A stretch of 64,000 bases of DNA from Flavobacterium anhuiense. Its GTDB lineage: Bacteria > Bacteroidota > Bacteroidia > Flavobacteriales > Flavobacteriaceae. The notes under the pieces were generated by a model. The model was not told where the DNA came from. It searched no databases and saw only the letters and a program-made list of their open reading frames with translations. The translations under genes were made by a program, and so were the position numbers. The DNA lies in contig NZ_FMVC01000009.1 in the NCBI RefSeq assembly GCF_900101855.1, forward strand, positions 124,001-188,000, read 5' to 3'. Numbering within the stretch: position 1 is the first letter of the stretch; each line of letters begins with the position of its first letter. Of this stretch, positions 57,799 to 64,000 are shown in pieces.

Positions 57799-60700
57799 AT
57801 GAATAGGAAACCAGTTTATTTTCTTAAAAAAACACTTCGTATCGTAATGTGGTGCGTGGTTTCTGTAGTTGCGCTTTTATTACTTCTCATAATCTTAATT
57901 CAGGTTCCGTCGGTTCAAAATTTCGTTAAGGACAAAGCCATTACCTATCTTGAAGGTAAGATCAAAACCAAAGTTTCTCTTGATAAAATTCTAATTAAAT
58001 TTCCCAAAGATGTAGTTCTGGAAGGTTTTTATTTTGAAGATCAAAAAAAAGATACGTTGCTGGCTGGTAAACGATTAGAGGTTGATGTTGATCTTTTTAA
58101 ACTCGTAAGCAGCGAACTCGAAATCAATTCGGTTTCATTAGAAAATGTAAAAGCCAATATTTCCAGAAACAAAGACGGCGTTTTCAATTTTGATTATATT
58201 ATAAAAGCATTCGAATCTAAAGAACCAAAAGTAGAAGATCCTGATGCAAAACCGTTTAAAATTTCTGTAGTAAAAGTAAATCTCGATCAGGTTAAATTCA
58301 ATTTTAAAGATAATTTTTCGAAGAATGATATCAAAGTCAATTTGACGCATTTTGATACTAAATTCAAAAGGTTTGATCTTGATAAAATGGACTTTAATAT
58401 TCCCACAATTAATTTAAATGGATTGAAGATAGTTTTAGATCAAGATGTTGTAGAGAAAATTGCTGAAGTTTCAGTCAAAACAGTGGATACAGTTTCGAAA
58501 CGTCCAGATTTTAAATTGGCATTGGATAAAATCACTTTATCTAAAATAGATATTTTATATGATAATAAAGACTCGAAATTAAATTCGGGTATTAGTTTAG
58601 GAAATTTAAATTTAGTAGTAAATGAGATCAATCTTAATGAACAGTTTTTGGATTTTAATACTTTTGAAGTTAAAAATCTTAAAGGAAATTTACGTCTTGG
58701 TGCAAAAGATAAGCAAATTCAAGCCCCTGACTTAGATTCAACAGCCATAAAACAAGCAGGCTGGAAAGTAAAACTCAAAGAAACCAATCTAGAAAACATC
58801 GCTTTCAAGTTTGATGATGAACAGTCAAAACCTAAAACAAAAGGAATTGATTATGCACACTTGGATTTGGATAAATTCAATTTTAAAGCAGAGAAGTTAT
58901 ATTATGGAAATGATACGATTTCAGGAAATATTAAAACGCTAACCGTAAACGAAAAAAGCGGTTTGCAGATTCAGTCTTTCAAAACCGATTTCTTTTACGG
59001 ACCGAAAAATGCTTCGCTGGAAAACCTGTATTTAAAAACACCGCAGACTCTCGTTCAGGATAAAGTTAAAGCGAAATATACATCACTTGAATCAATTCAG
59101 AAAGATTTAAGAAATCTTGCCCTTGATGCCAATTTGAAACAATCTAAAATTGGTTTTAAAGATATTTTATTGTTTGTTCCCGATCTTCAAAATACAAATC
59201 CGTTTAAAAGTAACCCGAATGCGATTTTGTATGTGGACAGCCGTGTGAGCGGAAAAGTAAAAGATTTGAATATTTCGAAGTTTGAAATGAGCGGAATTGG
59301 CGCTACAAAAGTTTCCCTTTCGGGGAAAATTGCTGGATTGCCAGATGCACAAAAAGCGTATTACGATTTGGATATCAAAAAAGCTTCGACGACTTCAAAA
59401 GACATTAATATGTTTGTGCCAGCAGGAACAATTCCGAAGAATATTCAGTTGCCATCTCAATTAAGTTTGCAAGGAAAATTTAAAGGTTCGGTTCAGAATT
59501 TTAAAACCAATATGGCTTTAACGAGCAGTTTTGGAAATGCAAAAGTCGATGCTTTATTTGATCAGCGTGTTAAAAAAAGAGAAAAATACGATGCGCAAGT
59601 TTACTTGTTGGATTTTGATTTAGGGCGTTTAATTAAAAACGATTCAATCGGAAAAATTACGCTTAAGGCGAAAGTTAAAGGAAACGGCTTAGATCCTAAA
59701 ACCGCAAATGCAGCGATTGATGGTTTGGTGCAGAAAGCAGTTTTTAATCGATATACTTATAGAGATTTAGCATTAAAAGGAAATATCGAAAACGGTTCTT
59801 TTGCAGTAAAATCTGGAATGCAAGACCCAAATTTGAATTTTAATTTAACTGCTTCTGGCGACACAAAAGATAAATATCCAACCATACAATTAAAGCTGAA
59901 TCTTGATATTGCCGATTTAGAAAAACTAAATCTGCACGCTGGACCAATGAAGCTTCGCGGAAATGTCGATGCAGATATTGCCAACAGTAATCCTGATTTC
60001 TTAAACGGAAAAGTGTTTCTTTCAAATATTCAAATTTTGCAAGAAGCAGAACCAATTGTTTTAGATTCTGTTCGAGTTTTGGCTTTTGCAGATAAAGACA
60101 GCAATTCGATCAAAATTTCGTCTCAATTTTTAAAAGCCGAAATGATCGGAAAATATAAATTGACAACTTTGGCAAATTCAATCCAAAAATCATTATCAAA
60201 ATATATTGATCTCAAAAATCCAAAAGTCAATGCAGAATCAGATGAGCAACGATTGGCTTTTATGCTCAAAGTAGACAATGATCCTGTTCTTTTTAAATTG
60301 TTGCCAAAATTAACTGGATTAGAGCCTTTTACGATAAATGGAAATTATAATAATAAAACAGATTCTTTAACTGTAAAAGGAACGATTCCAAGAATTGTTT
60401 ATGGTGGCAATACCATTTCAGATGGGAAAATCAATATCGAAGCCAAAGAAAATGCGCTGGAATATTTAGTTTCTGTAGCGACAATTGAAAGCGGTTCTTT
60501 AAAAATTCCGTTTACAAGTTTGAGCGGAGAAGTTCAAAACAATACTTTGACCTATGCGCTTGAAGTTCAAGATGCAAAACAAAAACAGCAATATTTTATT
60601 GCGGGCGAATTTAAAGCAGAAGATTCTAAAAATATTGTAAAACTAGATGCAGACAGCTTTATTTTAAATTATGATAAGTGGAATGTTGATCCTGAAAATG

Positions 60701-62910
60701 CAATCGAGTTTGGAGAGAAAAGACTTTATGTCAATAAATTCAATTTGAGTAATAATGGAAACGAATTGAAAGTTCAATCGAAAGGAAATCAGGATAATGC
60801 GCCTTTACAAGTTGATTTTGTCAACTTCAAAATTGAAACCATTATGAACATGGTTAAAAAAGATGAATTATTGATGCAAGGCTTGATTAACGGAAATGCG
60901 TTGGTTGAAAATGTGATGACAAATCCAACTTTTACATCCGATTTGAAAATTGATGATTTTACTTTTAAAGGTTCAAAAGTAGGAGATTTAGAAATAAAAG
61001 TTGACAATAAAACTGCCAATACACTTGCCGCAAATGTAGCCTTGAGCGATGAAGGAAATGACTTAAAACTTACGGGAGATTATCAGTTAGATTCAGGAAA
61101 TTTTGATTTTGATGTAGCCATTAACAAATTGTATATCAAAAGCGTTCAAGGTTTCAGTATGGGAAATATTACTGAAGGACAAGGCTTTCTTTCAGGAAAT
61201 TTCAAGTTGACAGGAAATACTTCTGCTCCACAAATTAATGGAGAATTGAATTTTAATGACGCTGGTTTTAGAGTCACACAGCTCAATTCGTACTTTAAAA
61301 CCAAAAACGAAAAAATCACTTTCAATAACGAAACAATTTCATTTGATAAATTCTCTCTTTTTGATGAAAATGACAATGAACTGTTTGTAAACGGAACCAT
61401 TCAGTCGCCAGATTTTGTGAAGTATAATTTCAATCTGCTGGTTGAGGCAAACGATTTTAGAGCGATTCACTCGCAAGCAAAAGACAATGATTTATTTTAT
61501 GGCGATTTGTTTTTAGATACAAAACTAAATATCAAAGGAAATCTAGACAGTCCAGTGGTTGACGGAACGATCAAAATTAATAAAGAAACCAAGTTTACAG
61601 TCGTAATGCCACAGTCAGATCCGTCAATAGCAGACCGAGAAGGGATTGTAGAATTTGTTGACGAAGATAATCTGTACTTGAAGCAAACGGTTGATATGCA
61701 GAACAAACTAAATCAGTCGGAATTGAAAGGAATGGATGTAAATGTAGCTATTTCGATCAATAAAGAAGCAGAATTGACTTTGCTGATTGATAAAGGAAAT
61801 GGCGATTATTTGAATTTGAAAGGAGAAGCAGAATTAGTTGGAGGAATCGATCAATCAGGAAAGACAACTTTGACTGGGAAATATGAATTTTCAGACGGTT
61901 CTTATCAAATGAATTTCAACGGAATTAAACGAAAATTTGATATTCAAAAAGGAAGTTTTATCACTTGGAATGGCGAACCGACAATGGCAACTTTAAATAT
62001 TACAGCGATTTATAAAGTAAACACAGCGCCAATTGATTTATTAGGAAATCAGATAAAAGGTGAACCTCAAGCGGTGCAAAACACCTACAAGCAAAAGCTT
62101 CCTTTTCAGACCTTATTAAAAATGAATGGAGAATTGCTGAAACCAGAAATCTCATTTGGAATAGTGCTTCCGGAAGGAAATTATAATGTTTCTACAGATG
62201 TCGTAGAAATGACTCAGACAAAACTTAAACAGCTGGAACAAGATCCAGCTGAACTGAACAAACAAGTTTTTGCCCTTTTATTATTGAACAGATTTGTGGG
62301 CGAAAATCCTTTTGCAAGCGAAAGCGGCGGTGTAAGTGCAGAATCTTTTGCCAGACAGAGTGTGAGCAAAATACTTTCGCAACAATTGAATAATCTGGCT
62401 GGAGATCTTATTGAAGGATTTGAAGTCAATTTTGATTTAGAATCGACAGAAGATTATACAACAGGAACCATGCAAAACCGAACCGATTTAAATGTCGAAG
62501 TTTCTAAAAAATTACTCGATGATCGATTGAAAATTACTGTTGGAAGCAGTTTTGGAGTAGAAGGCCAGGAACGTGCCAATGAAGAATCTACCAATATTGC
62601 AGGTGATGTCGCTTTAGATTATCAATTAACAAAAGATGGCCGTTACATGATTCGTGCTTATCGTAAAAATCAATATCAGGTTGCGGTTGAAGGTCAGGTA
62701 ATCGAGACAGGAGTTGCATTTGTAATTACAATGAGCTACAATAAATTTAGAGAGCTTTTTCATCGCACAGAAGAAGAAAAAGAGTTGATAAAAGAAGAAA
62801 AAATTCGCAAGGAAAAAGAAAAGCAAAAAAAGAAAGAGGACAAAGAAAAAGAAAAACTGCAGGAGAACGAAGACGAAAAAACTATTGAAGGAAATGAGCA
62901 AAAAACATAA
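57799..62910 (+). CDS. tamB: Translocation and assembly module protein TamB
   Basis: 1703 residues. One N-terminal transmembrane helix (about 14-32), then about 1200 residues of AsmA/TamB-type beta-repeats. The C-terminal DUF490 domain (about 1290-1640) includes KLNIKGNLDSPVVDGTIKINKETKFTVVMPQ, YEFSDGSYQMNFNGIKRKFDIQKGSFITWNGEPTMATLNITAIYKV and VFALLLLNRFVGENPF. The tail of about 45 residues is almost all Lys/Glu, which is unusual for TamB outside Bacteroidota. TamB spans the periplasm as a groove that carries lipids or helps insert outer-membrane proteins together with TamA/TamL. It overlaps tamL by 17 bp. Confidence 0.95.
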   Translation: MNRKPVYFLKKTLRIVMWCVVSVVALLLLLIILIQVPSVQNFVKDKAITYLEGKIKTKVSLDKILIKFPKDVVLEGFYFEDQKKDTLLAGKRLEVDVDLFKLVSSELEINSVSLENVKANISRNKDGVFNFDYIIKAFESKEPKVEDPDAKPFKISVVKVNLDQVKFNFKDNFSKNDIKVNLTHFDTKFKRFDLDKMDFNIPTINLNGLKIVLDQDVVEKIAEVSVKTVDTVSKRPDFKLALDKITLSKIDILYDNKDSKLNSGISLGNLNLVVNEINLNEQFLDFNTFEVKNLKGNLRLGAKDKQIQAPDLDSTAIKQAGWKVKLKETNLENIAFKFDDEQSKPKTKGIDYAHLDLDKFNFKAEKLYYGNDTISGNIKTLTVNEKSGLQIQSFKTDFFYGPKNASLENLYLKTPQTLVQDKVKAKYTSLESIQKDLRNLALDANLKQSKIGFKDILLFVPDLQNTNPFKSNPNAILYVDSRVSGKVKDLNISKFEMSGIGATKVSLSGKIAGLPDAQKAYYDLDIKKASTTSKDINMFVPAGTIPKNIQLPSQLSLQGKFKGSVQNFKTNMALTSSFGNAKVDALFDQRVKKREKYDAQVYLLDFDLGRLIKNDSIGKITLKAKVKGNGLDPKTANAAIDGLVQKAVFNRYTYRDLALKGNIENGSFAVKSGMQDPNLNFNLTASGDTKDKYPTIQLKLNLDIADLEKLNLHAGPMKLRGNVDADIANSNPDFLNGKVFLSNIQILQEAEPIVLDSVRVLAFADKDSNSIKISSQFLKAEMIGKYKLTTLANSIQKSLSKYIDLKNPKVNAESDEQRLAFMLKVDNDPVLFKLLPKLTGLEPFTINGNYNNKTDSLTVKGTIPRIVYGGNTISDGKINIEAKENALEYLVSVATIESGSLKIPFTSLSGEVQNNTLTYALEVQDAKQKQQYFIAGEFKAEDSKNIVKLDADSFILNYDKWNVDPENAIEFGEKRLYVNKFNLSNNGNELKVQSKGNQDNAPLQVDFVNFKIETIMNMVKKDELLMQGLINGNALVENVMTNPTFTSDLKIDDFTFKGSKVGDLEIKVDNKTANTLAANVALSDEGNDLKLTGDYQLDSGNFDFDVAINKLYIKSVQGFSMGNITEGQGFLSGNFKLTGNTSAPQINGELNFNDAGFRVTQLNSYFKTKNEKITFNNETISFDKFSLFDENDNELFVNGTIQSPDFVKYNFNLLVEANDFRAIHSQAKDNDLFYGDLFLDTKLNIKGNLDSPVVDGTIKINKETKFTVVMPQSDPSIADREGIVEFVDEDNLYLKQTVDMQNKLNQSELKGMDVNVAISINKEAELTLLIDKGNGDYLNLKGEAELVGGIDQSGKTTLTGKYEFSDGSYQMNFNGIKRKFDIQKGSFITWNGEPTMATLNITAIYKVNTAPIDLLGNQIKGEPQAVQNTYKQKLPFQTLLKMNGELLKPEISFGIVLPEGNYNVSTDVVEMTQTKLKQLEQDPAELNKQVFALLLLNRFVGENPFASESGGVSAESFARQSVSKILSQQLNNLAGDLIEGFEVNFDLESTEDYTTGTMQNRTDLNVEVSKKLLDDRLKITVGSSFGVEGQERANEESTNIAGDVALDYQLTKDGRYMIRAYRKNQYQVAVEGQVIETGVAFVITMSYNKFRELFHRTEEEKELIKEEKIRKEKEKQKKKEDKEKEKLQENEDEKTIEGNEQKT

Positions 62911-64000
62911 TCATAGAAATATATATTTACAGTATATCGCGCTGCTTTCCTTATTTTTTGTTTTAGGATGCAGCAATACAAAGTATCTTCCTGAAGGCGA
63001 GTTGCTTTATACAGGCGGTTCTGTTACCATAAAAGATTCGATTATGAAGAAGAAAGATCGAAAAGCGTTGGAAAATGAACTAGAAGGCCTGCTACGCCCA
63101 AAACCGAACAAACAGTTTTTGGGTCTTCGACCTAAATTATTGATATACAATCTTGCTGGGGAACCTAAAAAAGATAAGGGAACGAGATATTGGCTGCGTA
63201 ACAAAGTGGGAGAACCGCCCGTACTTTTCAGCCAGGTTGATTTGGATTATAATGCTTCGGTTTTGCGAAATTTTACAGAAAACAGAGGATATTTCAAAAC
63301 CCGTGTCAGCGCCGATTCAACTGTTCGAAATAAAAGAGTAACCGCAGAATATATTGTGACACCAAGAAAACAGTATATTATAAAAAGCGTAACTTTTCCA
63401 GACGATTCTCTTAAAATGTCAAAAATTATTGCGAGAAGCCATAAAAGAAGTCTTCTTAAAGTTGGAAATCCTTATGATTTAGACGTCATAAAGGCAGAAA
63501 GAGAAAGAATTGATGCAAGATTAAAAGAAAAAGGCTATTTCTATTTTAATCCAGATTATATTTTGGCAAAAGTAGACAGCAGTAAAGGGGATCACGAAGT
63601 ACGAATTAGATTGGTAATAAAGGATGATACACCTGTAAAAGCCTTGACCGCTTATAAAATTGATAAGATTTTTGTGTACCCAAATTATTCGCTTACCAAT
63701 GATAGTGCAGTTTATAGAAAAAGAAATATCACGCAATACAAAGATTTTACCATAATTGATACAGCAGATACTTTTAAACCAAGAATTTACGATCGAACAA
63801 TTTATTTTAAAAGAGGAGATGTTTACAATCGAAAAGACCACAATTTAACCTTAAACCGATTTGTAAATCTTGGAACTTTCAGTTTTGTGAAGAATGAATT
63901 CAAACCCTCAGATTCAATTCCTAACGCTCTAGATTCGTACTACTATTTGACTCTTTTGCCTAAGAAGTTTATTCGTGTAGAAGTTATCGGAAAAACCAAT
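62894..64000 (+). CDS. tamL: Translocation and assembly module lipoprotein TamL (partial)
   Basis: The frame opens at 62894, overlapping the last 17 bp of tamB, and stays open for 369 codons to the window edge, so the C-terminal barrel is missing. It begins with a hydrophobic stretch ending in lipobox LGCS (residues 24-27; Cys26), then NTKYLPEGELLYTGGSVTIKDS, the usual start of the BamA/TamA-related lipoprotein of Bacteroidota. POTRA-like repeats follow. With TamB it forms the outer-membrane end of the translocation and assembly module. The frame begins too late for a full product here. Confidence 0.9.
   Translation, partial: MSKKHNHRNIYLQYIALLSLFFVLGCSNTKYLPEGELLYTGGSVTIKDSIMKKKDRKALENELEGLLRPKPNKQFLGLRPKLLIYNLAGEPKKDKGTRYWLRNKVGEPPVLFSQVDLDYNASVLRNFTENRGYFKTRVSADSTVRNKRVTAEYIVTPRKQYIIKSVTFPDDSLKMSKIIARSHKRSLLKVGNPYDLDVIKAERERIDARLKEKGYFYFNPDYILAKVDSSKGDHEVRIRLVIKDDTPVKALTAYKIDKIFVYPNYSLTNDSAVYRKRNITQYKDFTIIDTADTFKPRIYDRTIYFKRGDVYNRKDHNLTLNRFVNLGTFSFVKNEFKPSDSIPNALDSYYYLTLLPKKFIRVEVIGKTN

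Noticed and set aside
1..64000. CRISPR arrays, complete insertion sequences, prophage and rRNA genes
   Set aside because: No regular spacer-repeat arrays, transposase, integrase, phage structural or rRNA sequences were found on either strand; repeats present are short palindromic or tandem types.

Overview
The window is a contiguous piece of a Bacteroidota chromosome, almost certainly Flavobacteriaceae and most likely Flavobacterium. The evidence is low GC, TonB-dependent receptors with CarboxypepD_reg-like N-termini, many families typical of the phylum (DUF4494, DUF4136, DUF2490, GSCFA, DcaP-like porin, TamB/TamL), weak Shine-Dalgarno signals, and promoters of the Bacteroidota type (-7 box TAnnTTTG with a -33 TTG/TTTGC).

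Layout. 1-3.1 kb: an SDR oxidoreductase and small unknown proteins. 3.2-3.5 kb: an initiator tRNA gene beside a broken copy of itself. 3.5-13.5 kb: mixed genes, including a GT-C membrane glycosyltransferase, a membrane-anchored aspartic-protease-like protein, a GH130 enzyme and a DUF4130/radical-SAM DNA-repair pair. 13.5-19.4 kb: a winged-helix/TPR regulator divergent from an operon of outer-membrane porin, exported aspartase and exported asparaginase. These would together turn asparagine into aspartate, then fumarate and ammonia, outside the cytoplasm. 19.5-23 kb: five small envelope proteins (lipoproteins, a His/Gly-rich protein, a beta-barrel). 23-31 kb: DUF1254 lipoprotein, a secreted Ppx/GppA-like ASKHA protein, two AraC regulators each with an adjacent oxidoreductase gene, and a ThuA protein. 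31.3-36.2 kb: one very large exonuclease-RecQ-UvrD fusion beside a second, identical initiator tRNA gene. 36.5-39 kb: era and der. 39-46 kb: two TonB receptors; the second lies behind an Rrf2 regulator and an unannotated 36-codon reading frame ending Met-Met-Cys-Met-Cys-Trp. 46-52.5 kb: TPM/TPM/LemA, MerR, M23 peptidase and alaS. 52.8-57.6 kb: ABC exporter, two tandem paralogous lipoproteins and a GSCFA protein. 57.8 kb to the end: tamB overlapping tamL, which is cut by the window edge.

Intergenic DNA is repeat-rich. A terminator hairpin family related to the tRNA-fMet terminator occurs at eight places, twice followed by similar tRNA 3'-end remnants. There are three different long inverted-repeat elements (about 10.8, 23.1 and 52.7 kb) and several AT-rich tandem short repeats.

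Strongest candidates for new biology: the Cys/Met-ending leader reading frame between the Rrf2 gene and its TonB receptor; the exported asparagine-to-fumarate operon with its palindromic candidate operator; the secreted ASKHA protein; and the triple-domain helicase. All functional statements come from reading the sequence and from family knowledge; no database search was run.
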